A stretch of 64,000 nt of DNA from Rhizobiaceae bacterium. Lineage in GTDB: Bacteria > Pseudomonadota > Alphaproteobacteria > Rhizobiales > Rhizobiaceae. Location of the stretch: assembly GCA_023953835.1 (NCBI GenBank), contig JAMLJB010000002.1, forward strand, positions 26,630-90,629. The letters run 5' to 3'. Under the pieces are notes generated by a model. It saw nothing but the letters and a program-made list of their open reading frames with translations. It did no database searches and was not told the origin of the DNA. The translations under genes were made by a program, and so were the position numbers. Below, piece after piece: positions 53,329-62,691 of the stretch. Numbering within the stretch: the first letter of the stretch is position 1; every line of letters starts with the position of its first letter.

Positions 53329-54420
53329 ATGGCAGGTAATCTACGTGTCCAGGACCTTGCCAAGGTCTATCAAACGGCGGCCGGAGCGACCACTGTCGTC
53401 AACGATGTGTCCTTTGACGTGGGTCCCGGCGAATTCTTTACGATGCTCGGACCCTCTGGCTGCGGCAAGACGACAACACTGCGCATGATTGCAGGACTGG
53501 AAACGGTCTCGCGTGGCAGGGTGATCGTCGACGGTACCGACACCACTTCCACACCTGCGCGGCTGCGAAACATAGGAATGGTGTTTCAGTCCTATGCCTT
53601 GTTTCCGCACCTGTCGGTCGAAGAGAATGTTGCCTACGGCCTTCGCATCCGAAAGCTGCCTGAAGTCGAAATCAAGGCCCGCGTTCGCGAGAGCCTTGAC
53701 CTGCTCGCGCTTACCCAACTCGCCGGAAGGCTTCCGGGGCAACTCTCGGGCGGTCAGCAACAGCGGGTGTCGATTGCACGCGCGCTTGTCTATCGCCCGC
53801 CGGTCCTGTTGCTCGATGAGCCTCTTGCCAATCTCGATGCAAAATTGCGTGTCCAGATGCGCGATGAGATACGACGCGTTCAGCGCTCCCTCGGTATCAC
53901 CGTGCTTTATGTGACGCACGACCAGGAGGAGGCAATGGCGGTCTCCGACCGGATCGCGGTTTTTGATCAGGGGCGCGTCGCCCAAATCGGTCAGCCCACT
54001 GAAATATATGACCGCCCCAATTCACTGTTCGTTGCCGGATTCATAGGCAAGGCGAATTTCCTGCCTGTAGCCATGATTGGCGATCGCGTTTTGCGGCTTG
54101 GCGATAAAACGGAGATTGCCGCGGAGCGAATTTGCCTGGGGCCTCCCAATGAGATCCGCGGAGCATCCGCATCCGACCGGTTGCTTCTGATGATTCGTCC
54201 CGAGAGTATAGTTCCTGACGAGGACGGACCACTGAATGGCAGGGTGGACCGAATTGAGCACCTCGGTCCGTGGTCGCGCGCCTATGTCATTCTTGATGGG
54301 TATGAGACGGAGCTGATGGTCGATCAGCCGCGTGGCGCTCAGCGGAAACTCAAGGAGAACGACACCTGCCAGTTCGGATTCAGCGCTGCAGACGCGACCG
54401 TTTTCAGGGGTGAGCCATGA
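53329..54420 (+). CDS. ABC transporter ATP-binding protein (FbpC/PotA-like)
   Basis: 363-residue ATPase: Walker A GPSGCGKTTT, LSGGQQQRVS, VLLLDEPLANLDAKLR, H-loop THDQEEA and a C-terminal TOBE domain (LMIRPESIV). ATG 53329 (MAGNLRV) is preferred to GTG 53281. ATGA overlap with the permease gene. Energises the fused permease. Confidence 0.92.
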   Translation: MAGNLRVQDLAKVYQTAAGATTVVNDVSFDVGPGEFFTMLGPSGCGKTTTLRMIAGLETVSRGRVIVDGTDTTSTPARLRNIGMVFQSYALFPHLSVEENVAYGLRIRKLPEVEIKARVRESLDLLALTQLAGRLPGQLSGGQQQRVSIARALVYRPPVLLLDEPLANLDAKLRVQMRDEIRRVQRSLGITVLYVTHDQEEAMAVSDRIAVFDQGRVAQIGQPTEIYDRPNSLFVAGFIGKANFLPVAMIGDRVLRLGDKTEIAAERICLGPPNEIRGASASDRLLLMIRPESIVPDEDGPLNGRVDRIEHLGPWSRAYVILDGYETELMVDQPRGAQRKLKENDTCQFGFSAADATVFRGEP

Positions 54421-56093
54421 CCCCGAAGCGCTATATATTTCCCGATCCCGTCGCCCTTGTGATCAGCATAATCGCCATCATTATCGCCCTGCTGTTCCTG
54501 CTTTATCCGCTCCTGAACGGCCTGTTGCTGGCGTTCCTGCGAAATGGGGACGCCTTCGCGGTGAGCAATCTTACACTTGCGAATTTCGAGCGTTTTTTCA
54601 CTGCCGGCAGCTACAAACGCGCGTTCTTCAACTCCCTTCTCACCAGTGGCGGTGCGACGGTAGTCGCTGCGGTGCTGGGCGTTCCGATGGCGTTCGCCAC
54701 AGCGAAAGTAGACATCGCGTTTCGGCCGCTTGTGCTTTCGCTCTCGGTTATTCCCCTGATCGCGCCGCCGTTCATTGGAGCCTATGCGTGGGTGATGGTC
54801 CTGGGAAACAACGGCATCGCGACCCAGCTCCTGCTCGAATATACCGGCTTGCGGCTGCCGCCCATTTATGGCGCCTGGGGTGTGACCATCGCGCTCGCCC
54901 TGAGTTACCTGCCCTTTCTGTTCCTGATGGTGCAGGCGGCACTGGCCGCCGGTGATCCGACTATAGAGGAAGCCGCCCGCATGACGGGTGCTACCAACAC
55001 CCACATACTGCGTACGATTACGTTGCCGCTGGCCATGCCCGCCATCACTGCCGGAATGCTCATCGTGTTCATCAAGGCGCTCGGAGATTTCGGCGTACCG
55101 TCCATCCTTGGTGGAGAGATGCAGGTCCTTCCCACCCTGATCTATTATCAGGTGAACGGCTTCTTCAACCTCAATGCCGCAGCGGCCATCGCCATCGTGA
55201 ATGTCCTCCTGACGGTCGCTGGGCTGGGCGTGCTGACATGGGTCAATCGGAAAAACGTTGCGACCTTGACCGGCTCGTCGCGCGGCTTCACACGTGCCAG
55301 CGGCCGCGGACCACGTTTCGTGGCCAATGTATTCATTTGGACCGTGCTCGCCGTGACGCTGCTTCCACAACTGGTCGTCGCGCTCTACTCTTTCTCGCTG
55401 CGATGGGGCGACACGCTTCTGCCTTCGGAATACGGTCTGGCCAATTACAGGGCCGTATGGGCCGACGCGTTATCGTCGATGACAAACAGCATCATCCTTT
55501 CGGGCATCGCCACGCTGGCTTGCGTCGTGTTCGGCTCCATTACCGCCTATGCCATGGCGCGCGGACGCGCGGTTTCCAAATGGGCAGTAGATCTCACGAT
55601 CATGCTTCCCTTCGTCTTGCCCGGCCTGGTGGTGGGTGTCGCATATCTGGCGGCGTTCAACAGCCGACCGCTTCTGTTGACCGGCACCGTGACCATTCTT
55701 GTTCTGGCCTATTTCACCCGGCGCGTGGCTTTCGTATTCCGCTCGGCTGTCACTGCTGTCGGCCAGATAGACCCCAAGATTGAAGAAGCATCCACGATAT
55801 GCGGCGCATCATGGGCATATACGATGCGGCGCATCATGGTGCCGCTCCTTGCCCCCGGCTTGCTCGCTTCGGCCATTCTGGTCTTTGCGACGCTGATCGG
55901 CGAGATAAGTGCGACCGTCCTGCTCTATTCGGCAAACTGGAAGCCTATATCGATCGCCATCTACGAGCGTGTGCTGGGCAACGAACTTGCCAAGGCAAGC
56001 GCGCTGGGCACGATCTGCAACGTCGCCACCCTGTTTCTTATGGTTGCTGCGAGCAGGCTGGTGGGACGGTCCATGTCGGACATGTTCCGCTAG
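54417..56093 (+). CDS. Fused two-domain ABC transporter permease (FbpB-like)
   Basis: 558 residues with two BPD_transp_1 halves, each of about six helices and each with an EAA loop (EEAARMTGATNTHILRTITLP near 200 and EEASTICGASWAYTMRRIMVP near 455). A single polypeptide replaces the permease dimer, as in ferric and sugar-phosphate importers. Completes the locus 5 plus-strand transporter; a strong terminator follows. Confidence 0.92.
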   Translation: MTPKRYIFPDPVALVISIIAIIIALLFLLYPLLNGLLLAFLRNGDAFAVSNLTLANFERFFTAGSYKRAFFNSLLTSGGATVVAAVLGVPMAFATAKVDIAFRPLVLSLSVIPLIAPPFIGAYAWVMVLGNNGIATQLLLEYTGLRLPPIYGAWGVTIALALSYLPFLFLMVQAALAAGDPTIEEAARMTGATNTHILRTITLPLAMPAITAGMLIVFIKALGDFGVPSILGGEMQVLPTLIYYQVNGFFNLNAAAAIAIVNVLLTVAGLGVLTWVNRKNVATLTGSSRGFTRASGRGPRFVANVFIWTVLAVTLLPQLVVALYSFSLRWGDTLLPSEYGLANYRAVWADALSSMTNSIILSGIATLACVVFGSITAYAMARGRAVSKWAVDLTIMLPFVLPGLVVGVAYLAAFNSRPLLLTGTVTILVLAYFTRRVAFVFRSAVTAVGQIDPKIEEASTICGASWAYTMRRIMVPLLAPGLLASAILVFATLIGEISATVLLYSANWKPISIAIYERVLGNELAKASALGTICNVATLFLMVAASRLVGRSMSDMFR

Positions 56094-56105
56094 ACTGGGG
56101 ATGAA

Positions 56106-56129
56106 CCGCGGCGCCTGCGAGCGCCGCGG
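56106..56129. terminator. Strong bidirectional hairpin terminator
   Basis: CCGCGGCGC (56106-56114) and GCGCCGCGG (56121-56129): perfect 9-bp GC stem, 6-nt loop, between the convergent permease and binding-protein genes. Serves both operons; T-tracts are short. Confidence 0.7.
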
Positions 56130-56143
56130 AATAGCTCTTAGCC

Positions 56144-57193
56144 TTATTGGCCCGCGATGGCATTCCAGCCATCGACAATGTTTTTGATGGAGGTCGAGAA
56201 GTTCGCCAAATTGGAAGGGAAATGGACCTTCTCATAGCTTGAGGCGGGCAGCATCTTTTCCTTGACCTCGGCCGGCAGTTCGATGTCCCGCGTAGGGTGA
56301 GCGTAGCCCTGCGCCAGCAGCTGCTGCCCTTCGTCGGAAAACAGGAAATCGAGCGCACCCTTCGCTGCATTGGGATGCGGAGCAAGCTCGCTGGCATATT
56401 GCGCGAACAGCATCCCAACCGTTCCGTCGGTGGGAATGATGACCTGCAGCGGCAAGCCGGTCGCGTCGCGCTTGGCGAACCCGTCAAAATCATACACCAG
56501 AGAAATCGGGCACTCTCCCTTCTGGATGGACGCCACGTTCAGCACCACGCCATCTCGCAGGTTGCCGCTATCCCGCAAGGTCTTGAGCCATTCGAGTCCG
56601 GGCGTGACATTGCTTTCGCCACCGCCATTGGCAAATGCAGCAGCGAGCACGGAAGCCGTGGCATATGTCGAGACGCGCGGGTCGCGGCTGCACACCATGT
56701 CCTTGTATTCCGGCTTCAGCAGATCGTTCCATGTCTGCGGCGGCGTTTTCACCTGATCCGTATTGACCAGGAACGCGATGGCCCCCCAATAGGAAGAAGC
56801 CCATCGGCCTTCGGGATCCTTGAACTCCGGCTTGATCTTGTCCCAATTGGAATTCTTGTAGGTCGCCGCAAGATTGTTTTCCAGCAGACGCCCCAGAAAG
56901 TCATAGCCAATATCCGCGATGTCCATCACCGGCGAATCCTTCTCGGCGAGCAGATGACTGATCTCCTCTGCCGAGGTCATGTCGGTATCGACATGTTCGA
57001 CGCCATATATTTCCTCGATGCGTTCAAAGATTGAGCCTAAATTGACCCAATCGTCCGACATTCCGTAGGAAACGAGTTTGCCTTCTGTCTTGGCGCCCGC
57101 GATTGTTTCCGGACTGCTTTGGGCCTGGGCGTAACCGGCGAGCGGAATGAGCGCGATCGCACACACGGTGGATCGCAATTTTCTGATAATCAT
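56144..57193 (-). CDS. ABC transporter substrate-binding protein (family 1/6, Fe- or polyamine-class)
   Basis: 349-residue periplasmic protein: signal peptide MIIRKLRSTVCAIALIPLAGYAQA, then GKLVSYGMSDDWVNLGSIFERIEEIYG and DIADIGYDFLGRLLENN. It shares the general class of the 52258-53244 protein but is clearly a different branch. Last gene of the minus-strand run, 38 bp after the second permease. ATG 57193 is chosen; the longer open frame reads against the permease gene. Confidence 0.85.
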   Translation of the reverse strand: MIIRKLRSTVCAIALIPLAGYAQAQSSPETIAGAKTEGKLVSYGMSDDWVNLGSIFERIEEIYGVEHVDTDMTSAEEISHLLAEKDSPVMDIADIGYDFLGRLLENNLAATYKNSNWDKIKPEFKDPEGRWASSYWGAIAFLVNTDQVKTPPQTWNDLLKPEYKDMVCSRDPRVSTYATASVLAAAFANGGGESNVTPGLEWLKTLRDSGNLRDGVVLNVASIQKGECPISLVYDFDGFAKRDATGLPLQVIIPTDGTVGMLFAQYASELAPHPNAAKGALDFLFSDEGQQLLAQGYAHPTRDIELPAEVKEKMLPASSYEKVHFPSNLANFSTSIKNIVDGWNAIAGQ

Positions 57194-57231
57194 TGCACTG
57201 ACTCCTTCTGGAAGTTTGGTGATTGGTTGCC

Positions 57232-58083
57232 TTAAGTCGGCTTTTCTTGCCCCGCCCCTCTTGTTGGCTGACCCCTCCATCCGACCACCCACAAGATCGA
57301 GAGCGAGATGATCCACGCAAAGACGAAACTCATGAAGGCTAAGGCACTTGCCTGTCGTGCATCGAACCGCGTGAATTCCACGAGATACATGGGAAATGTC
57401 TTGAAGCGCGTGCCGACCAGCAGGTTGGCAAGCGCGAACTCCGCAAACGCGGCGGAAAACACCAGCAGGCATCCGTTCACTACACCGGAACTGACGTTCG
57501 GCATGATGACCCGGATGAAAATCAGCCAGTGATTGGCGCCGAGACTCTGAGCTGCTTCTGACAGCGTTTTCGTGTCGATCGCTTCCAGAGCGTTCATCAC
57601 CGCCCGGTACATGAAGGGCAGTGTGATCACGACATAGGAAGCGATCAGGATATTGGCAGTGTTGATGATCGGAAGCGGAACGCCCGAATAGAGGCGGATC
57701 AATCCCAATGCCAAAACGACGCCCGGAAGCCCGAATGGCAGGATCGCCAGCAATTCGACGAGCGGCTTGATGCGAGGCAACCGTGTGTGAACCCAATATG
57801 CAGTGGGCGCCACGAGCACGAGCGACAGGAAGACGGTGCCTACAGATACGAATAGGGAATTGGCCAGCGAACTCTTGAACGCCGACTTCGAGGTGACTTT
57901 CACCCACCATTGGCCTGTCAGCCCTTCAGGCCAAATCGAGCGGTCCCAACGCACCGACACCGAAAACAGCGCAGTCGCGACAACAGGGACGATCATGAAG
58001 ACCAGAAAAAAGCCAACAACCGCCACGCGCCATATGCTTGACGCCCCCCCAGCAGAATGTTGGTGATCGGCAATCGGTGTCAT
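57232..58083 (-). CDS. ABC transporter permease (PotC-like)
   Basis: 283-residue BPD_transp_1 permease, six predicted helices, EAA loop (LSEAAQSLGANHWLIFIRVIMPNV). ATG 58083 overlaps the PotB-like gene stop as ATGA; the open frame to 58935 is a shadow of that gene. Pairs with the 58080-58919 permease, in contrast with the fused permease of the facing system. Confidence 0.9.
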   Translation of the reverse strand: MTPIADHQHSAGGASSIWRVAVVGFFLVFMIVPVVATALFSVSVRWDRSIWPEGLTGQWWVKVTSKSAFKSSLANSLFVSVGTVFLSLVLVAPTAYWVHTRLPRIKPLVELLAILPFGLPGVVLALGLIRLYSGVPLPIINTANILIASYVVITLPFMYRAVMNALEAIDTKTLSEAAQSLGANHWLIFIRVIMPNVSSGVVNGCLLVFSAAFAEFALANLLVGTRFKTFPMYLVEFTRFDARQASALAFMSFVFAWIISLSILWVVGWRGQPTRGAGQEKPT

Positions 58084-58919
58084 TTGCCTGTCGCTCCGTT
58101 GTTGCGCACAAGAAGCTGATAGGCCGCAACGCAGATCATCATCACGAGCAACGACAGGGCCGCGATTGCGTCGGCGAGAGCCGGGTCGAACTGCACTTCT
58201 CCCCGCACCAGGGAGCCGATCTGGACGGTGACCAGATTTACGGAAGACCCTGTGAGCGTCCAGGCTGTAGCGTAAGCTCCGAACGCATTGGCAAAGAGGA
58301 GAAAGAAACAGCCGAGCAGGCTGGGCCGCAATATCGGTATGGCGACACGCGACCAGTATTGGCTCTTGGTGGCGCCAAGGCTGGTGGACGCTTCGCGCAA
58401 TTCCCCGCGCAAACCAAGCAGGGCCGGGATCATGAGCAGGACCGCGAGAGGAAGCTGGAAATACAGATAGGCCAACGCCAGCCCACCGATCGAGTAGATA
58501 CGAAATGCCGGATAGAGGTTGATGCCCACCTCCTTGAGCAGGAGCGTCACCACCCCCGTTGAGCCGAGCGTTATGATGAAGGCGAACGCCAGGGGCGCAC
58601 CACCGAAGTTTGCCGTCACATCCGCCAACGCCGTCAGCGCGTTTCGCGTGGCCGAGCGCCTGGAAGTAATAATCGCGTAGGCGACAATCGCTCCCAGGAC
58701 CGTGCCGCCGAGCGCGCTGACAAAGGAAAGCGCCATGCTGTTGGCAAAGGCCAAGGTCATGGTGGGTGTCATTGCGCGCCCAAAATTGGCGAAGGAGATT
58801 CCTCGGTCTGCCGTCAGCGCGGAGGCGACCAGTTTGAAAATGGGAGCGATCTCGAACGCCAGCAGGAAAATCAGCAGCGGCAGCAGTCCAGCCCATGCCC
58901 ATCTCGCAGACCGCATCAT
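58080..58919 (-). CDS. ABC transporter permease (PotB-like)
   Basis: 279-residue permease with six or more helices and EAA loop (LREASTSLGATKSQYWSRVAIPIL). Its start overlaps the MBL hydrolase stop (ATGA), so it is translationally coupled to an enzyme, an uncommon arrangement for an importer. Confidence 0.9.
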   Translation of the reverse strand: MMRSARWAWAGLLPLLIFLLAFEIAPIFKLVASALTADRGISFANFGRAMTPTMTLAFANSMALSFVSALGGTVLGAIVAYAIITSRRSATRNALTALADVTANFGGAPLAFAFIITLGSTGVVTLLLKEVGINLYPAFRIYSIGGLALAYLYFQLPLAVLLMIPALLGLRGELREASTSLGATKSQYWSRVAIPILRPSLLGCFFLLFANAFGAYATAWTLTGSSVNLVTVQIGSLVRGEVQFDPALADAIAALSLLVMMICVAAYQLLVRNNGATGK

Positions 58920-59692
58920 GGGACTTTCCGTGCATCTATCGTCAGGCCGTCGACGGCCAGCGTGACCGGCCCGGAGAACCCGAGAGCGACCTCCTCAAGC
59001 AGTCTGGGGCCGAACGTGTCAGGATAGGTGTGTACAAGCACAAGCCGTCTCACCGCTGCGCCCGAGGCAACACGTGCGACGACGTCGGCGGTAAAGTGGT
59101 CTTCGGTCGCATGACCGGCACGGAACGAGCATTCGCAGACAAAAATATCGGCATTCCGAGCCAGTGCGTTCAGCACCAAGGGATCGACGGCATCTCCTGA
59201 ATAGCAGAAAGCCACCCCCCCGGTTTCCACGCGAAATGCAAGGCTGTTCGACGTGTGGCCCGTCAAACCCACTTCGATTTTCATGCCGGCAATGCGGTGA
59301 TAGCCCACATCGAGTTCGAGGATTAGCAACTCATATGTCTCCGGACGTGCATCCCTGAAGATATCGAGCAGCTGACTGATGAATTGCTTGAGGCCCCTGC
59401 ACCCGGCCACGGTGAGCGGGGCGGTTCTTGTCCAGCCAGGTGTCGCATTGGCTGCCTGAAGGAGCATGATCAGGTCCAGCGTATGGTCAGGATGAAGATG
59501 CGAGATGAAGACCGTTTCTATATCCCGGTAATCCAACCCCGCCCTTGCCAGCCCGGCGAGCGCCCCAGATCCCAGATCGAACACCACCGCACGCTCGCCG
59601 AACCTGACGAGGTGGCAGGATGGGCTGCGATTCTTTGCCGGCAATGTGGTTCCAGCACCGACCACCGTTAACTGCATGTCGACCACTGTCAT
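58916..59692 (-). CDS. MBL-fold metallo-hydrolase (RNase Z/PhnP-like)
   Basis: 258-residue metallo-beta-lactamase-fold enzyme. Metal motif HLHPDH (about 85-90), later His in TGHTSNS, Asp in SGDAVD, ECSF and a late His in LVHTYPD complete the two-metal site. This pattern fits the RNase Z/PhnP phosphodiesterase branch better than lactonases. It lies between the ATPase and permease genes of one importer and is joined to both by ATGA overlaps, so it probably acts on the imported compound, possibly opening a cyclic or diester phosphate. No signal peptide; cytoplasmic. Confidence 0.83.
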   Translation of the reverse strand: MTVVDMQLTVVGAGTTLPAKNRSPSCHLVRFGERAVVFDLGSGALAGLARAGLDYRDIETVFISHLHPDHTLDLIMLLQAANATPGWTRTAPLTVAGCRGLKQFISQLLDIFRDARPETYELLILELDVGYHRIAGMKIEVGLTGHTSNSLAFRVETGGVAFCYSGDAVDPLVLNALARNADIFVCECSFRAGHATEDHFTADVVARVASGAAVRRLVLVHTYPDTFGPRLLEEVALGFSGPVTLAVDGLTIDARKVP

Positions 59693-60789
59693 TGGTGCCC
59701 CGCCTCGCCTTCTTCCCCGCTATCGGACAGAACCGAGCAATCGCTGGAGGAGAAACCCGCCTGAACGATGTCCCCGCGCCTTAGCTGGGACTGGCTGACG
59801 GTGGCCACATCGGCAATCAACTCCCCGATGGGGGTCCTAAGAACGAGTTGCCGGGTGCTTCCTTTGAATGTGACCGTCTCAATGCGCGCAGGATAGGCGT
59901 TATCGACTGACATGGTGCCGCCAACGTCGCCAATGCAAACCGCTTCCGGACGCACGAGCACCGTCACGGCCGCGCCGTTCTTTGTGCCGGACAGGCTGGC
60001 GGGGTTCACTTTGATCACGTGTTCGCCGACCACGGTCGTTACCTGCCCGGCACGTTTCGCCTTCGCGTCGAACAGGTTCATTCTACCAATGAAGGACGCG
60101 ACAAACCGGGAAGCCGGCTGCATGTAGATCTGCTCGGGGGTGCCGACCTGCTCGATCCGCCCGCCCCGCATGACCACCACGCGATCGGAGATCGCGAGAG
60201 CCTCCTCCTGATCATGCGTCACGAACAGTGTTGTTATGCCGAGCTTGGATTGGATCTCGCGGATCTTGTCTCGTAGGTCGACACGCACGACTGCATCCAG
60301 TGCGCTCAGGGGCTCATCCAGCAGAAGCATTCTCGGATCTATCGCCAGGGCGCGAGCGACCGCGATGCGCTGCTGCTGGCCGCCGCTCATCTGGCGCGGA
60401 TATTTGCCGCCGGCGTCCGAGAGGCTCACTAGGTCCAGTAACTCCTGCACCTTCAGTTCAATGGCGCTTCTATCGCGCTTCGCAATGCGCATTCCGAAGG
60501 CGACGTTTTCGGCGGCACTCAGATGCGGAAAGAGCGCGTAATGCTGAAACACGACGCCCATGCCTCGACGATGGGGGGTCTCGTCGAGCAGGTTCTTGCC
60601 GGCGATCAACACCCTGCCCGAACTCGCCGATTCAAATCCCGCTATGATGCGCAGCGTTGTTGTCTTGCCGCATCCCGAGGGGCCGAGGAGGGAGACGAAT
60701 TCCCCCTTCTTGATCGTCAGGTTGAAATCGCCGAGCGCAAGGTGGCCGGAGTATCGTTTTGTTAAAGCGTCTATTTCGACCCAGTCCAT
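59689..60789 (-). CDS. ABC transporter ATP-binding protein (PotA-like)
   Basis: 366-residue ATPase: Walker A GPSGCGKTTT, MSGGQQQRIA, MLLLDEPLSALDA, THDQEEALAIS and C-terminal TOBE domain (TVLVRPEAVCIG). ATG 60789 (MDWVEIDALTKRY) is chosen; the frame before it lacks an ATG. Located 20 bp after the AraD1-type gene and coupled to the MBL gene. Confidence 0.9.
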   Translation of the reverse strand: MDWVEIDALTKRYSGHLALGDFNLTIKKGEFVSLLGPSGCGKTTTLRIIAGFESASSGRVLIAGKNLLDETPHRRGMGVVFQHYALFPHLSAAENVAFGMRIAKRDRSAIELKVQELLDLVSLSDAGGKYPRQMSGGQQQRIAVARALAIDPRMLLLDEPLSALDAVVRVDLRDKIREIQSKLGITTLFVTHDQEEALAISDRVVVMRGGRIEQVGTPEQIYMQPASRFVASFIGRMNLFDAKAKRAGQVTTVVGEHVIKVNPASLSGTKNGAAVTVLVRPEAVCIGDVGGTMSVDNAYPARIETVTFKGSTRQLVLRTPIGELIADVATVSQSQLRRGDIVQAGFSSSDCSVLSDSGEEGEAGHQ

Positions 60790-60809
60790 TGACCCGCTCC
60801 GACCCTCAA

Positions 60810-61808
60810 TCAAAGCGCACGGACGGTGACCATCCCCTCATCGGCTTCAGCGACCATCCTGTTCCGCAGGGGCTGGCCGAACACATCCGCAGAGATCTCA
60901 TACTCGTCATCGGGCTGCGTCTGGACGCCGGCAGCGTAGCTCATCACGGCCGCACCGAAGAAGTAGGCGTGAAGGTCGCCGGGGCGGCGAAACATCGGAT
61001 AGCGGAAATGGTAGTGCTCGAGATTCTCTATCGAGTGGGACATATATTTCTCTCCCGACAGGAACTCTTCTTCCCAAACGGTTTTTCCGTTGCGAACTAT
61101 CCGGGAAACACCACGTACCTCGTCGGGCAGATCACCAAGCAGCAGTTCCGGACCCAGCGAACACGCCCGCAGCTTGGAGTGCGCGAGATAGAGGTAGTTT
61201 TTTCCCTCCGTTACATGGTCCGAGTACTCGTTTCCCAGCGCATAGCCGATACGGCAGGGCGCGCCTTTTTCGTCGACAATGTACAAGCCCGCGATCTCGG
61301 CCTCCTCGGCGCCCGCTTCTGCAAAATGCGGGAGCGGCAGCGGTTCATCGGGTGCGACAACACAAGTTCCGACGCCTTTGAAAAACCATTCCGGCTGAAT
61401 GCCGATCGTTCCCTTTGCGGGCTTGCCGCCTTCGAGACCCATCCTGAATATCTTCATGGAATCGGACTCCTCGGCATCCGCCTCGCCATGTCCGATAAGG
61501 TGCATGCGGTTGCGCGCAGCTGCGCTGCCGATGTGAGTGAGTCCAGTACCGGTTATCATAAAGCGCGCAGGTTCCGGATGATCGAGAGGAGTCAGCACCC
61601 TGCCTTCGCCGAGGAGTGTAAGGTAGTCCGCCGCATCATCGCTCGCCAACTCGGCAACAAGGTCGGCAATCGGCCTGCCGCCGTTTGCGGACTTCAGCGC
61701 GAGCTCGAAAACAGTGCTAACTTTCGCCAGGGGATGAATTTTCATCCCATCCCCCACCAGGCCGACATGTCTCTGATTGTTGGCGCTGCGAAACTGAATG
61801 ATGCGCAT
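60810..61808 (-). CDS. AraD1/GguC-type fumarylacetoacetate hydrolase-fold protein
   Basis: 332-residue FAH-superfamily protein of the AraD1/GguC branch. Seen: FMITGTGLTHIGSAAARNRMH, GIQPEWFFKGVGTCV, EEAEIAGLYIVDEKG, GYALGNEYSDHVTE and a YFFGAAVMSYA end; acidic residues provide the metal site. Members are implicated in 2-keto-3-deoxy-L-arabinonate (and related) breakdown, downstream of an IlvD/Edd dehydratase such as that at 63635. Follows the GntR gene by 9 bp. Confidence 0.85.
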   Translation of the reverse strand: MRIIQFRSANNQRHVGLVGDGMKIHPLAKVSTVFELALKSANGGRPIADLVAELASDDAADYLTLLGEGRVLTPLDHPEPARFMITGTGLTHIGSAAARNRMHLIGHGEADAEESDSMKIFRMGLEGGKPAKGTIGIQPEWFFKGVGTCVVAPDEPLPLPHFAEAGAEEAEIAGLYIVDEKGAPCRIGYALGNEYSDHVTEGKNYLYLAHSKLRACSLGPELLLGDLPDEVRGVSRIVRNGKTVWEEEFLSGEKYMSHSIENLEHYHFRYPMFRRPGDLHAYFFGAAVMSYAAGVQTQPDDEYEISADVFGQPLRNRMVAEADEGMVTVRAL

Positions 61809-61817
61809 GAAGTACCC

Positions 61818-62633
61818 CTATCGGCTCTTGTCTGCAGTGGACCGGTTTCGCCGTTCGCCCTTGCTGCGTCGCTCAAGAGCGCGCCGCACGTCGGCCTCGG
61901 CGTCGTTGAGAAGCGTGACGACCGCCTGCCGCGCACCCTCTTCGTCCCGATCCCTGATCCGGTCGAGCACGCCCTTGTGCAACGGCAATGAATGCCTCTG
62001 GCCCCCGCGATCGTCGGACAAGCGGAAGCTTATGAGCAGCGCCATCTCAACGACGCTGCCAAGCGTCGAGATCAATTCATTCCCGGTGAAGCGCATGAGC
62101 GCCTGGTGGAACGACAAGTCGGGGCCGGCAAACCTGTCGCTATCGTCTGCCGTCGCGCTCATTTCATCCAGAATTGCCGAAAGCTGCGCGATCTGTTCCG
62201 CCGATGCCTTCTTGGCACACAATGCAGCTGCCGCGGGTTCGATCGCTCGACGCAGGTCGAAGATCGACCCGACATCCTCGACACTGGGCGAAGCATAGCG
62301 CCATGCCAGGAGGTCCGGGTCGAGGTGGTTCCATTCTGCTCTCGGGCGCACTCGCGTACCCGTCTTGGGGCGCGCTTCTATCATTCCCTTGCCGGAAAGA
62401 ACCTTAAGCCCTTCGCGAAGCACGCTGCGTCCCACGCCGAGGCGCTCCGACAACTCATCGGCATTCGGGAGGACATCCCCGGCCTTGAACTCGCCGGAGG
62501 CAATCAGAAAGCCGAGGCGCTCCACAACCATTCCGTGAAGACTGCCCGAGCTGCGCGCCATCGTATGGGTTCCAGCCAGCGCACCGGCTGCGGTGGATAT
62601 GCCAAGCGGCCCTTTATTTTTCATATTATTCAT
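61818..62633 (-). CDS. GntR family transcriptional regulator, FCD (FadR) subfamily
   Basis: 271 residues: wHTH (ELSERLGVGRSVLREGLKVLSGKGMIEARP, about 55-95) and helical FCD domain (LRRAIEPAAAALCAKKA, FHQALMRFTGN, with metal-type His). The first codons (ATG 62633, or ATG 62624) lie inside an AT-rich block 62612-62643 that recurs upstream of the epimerase and dehydratase genes, so autoregulation is likely. Probable repressor of loci transcribed from 51298, 63510 and 63635, with a sugar acid as ligand. Confidence 0.87.
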   Translation of the reverse strand: MNNMKNKGPLGISTAAGALAGTHTMARSSGSLHGMVVERLGFLIASGEFKAGDVLPNADELSERLGVGRSVLREGLKVLSGKGMIEARPKTGTRVRPRAEWNHLDPDLLAWRYASPSVEDVGSIFDLRRAIEPAAAALCAKKASAEQIAQLSAILDEMSATADDSDRFAGPDLSFHQALMRFTGNELISTLGSVVEMALLISFRLSDDRGGQRHSLPLHKGVLDRIRDRDEEGARQAVVTLLNDAEADVRRALERRSKGERRNRSTADKSR

Positions 62634-62643
62634 AATAATTAAT
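62612..62643. promoter_or_regulatory. AT-rich dyad, candidate FCD-GntR operator (site B)
   Basis: Read on the minus strand, ATTATGAATAATATGAAAAATA matches 63542-63563 in 20 of 22 positions. It overlaps the GntR start codon. Part of the match is coding (Met-Lys-Asn-Lys), so chance from codon use cannot be excluded. Confidence 0.5.
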
Positions 62644-62691
62644 TCCCATGGCCATCGCTCGTTGTCAACTGCGTTTCCAGGTCATGCTTTC

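Noticed and set aside
52258..56093. Ferric iron uptake system
   Set aside because: Class membership alone suggests iron, but the genes are coupled to a mutarotase and share an operator with sugar-acid enzymes.
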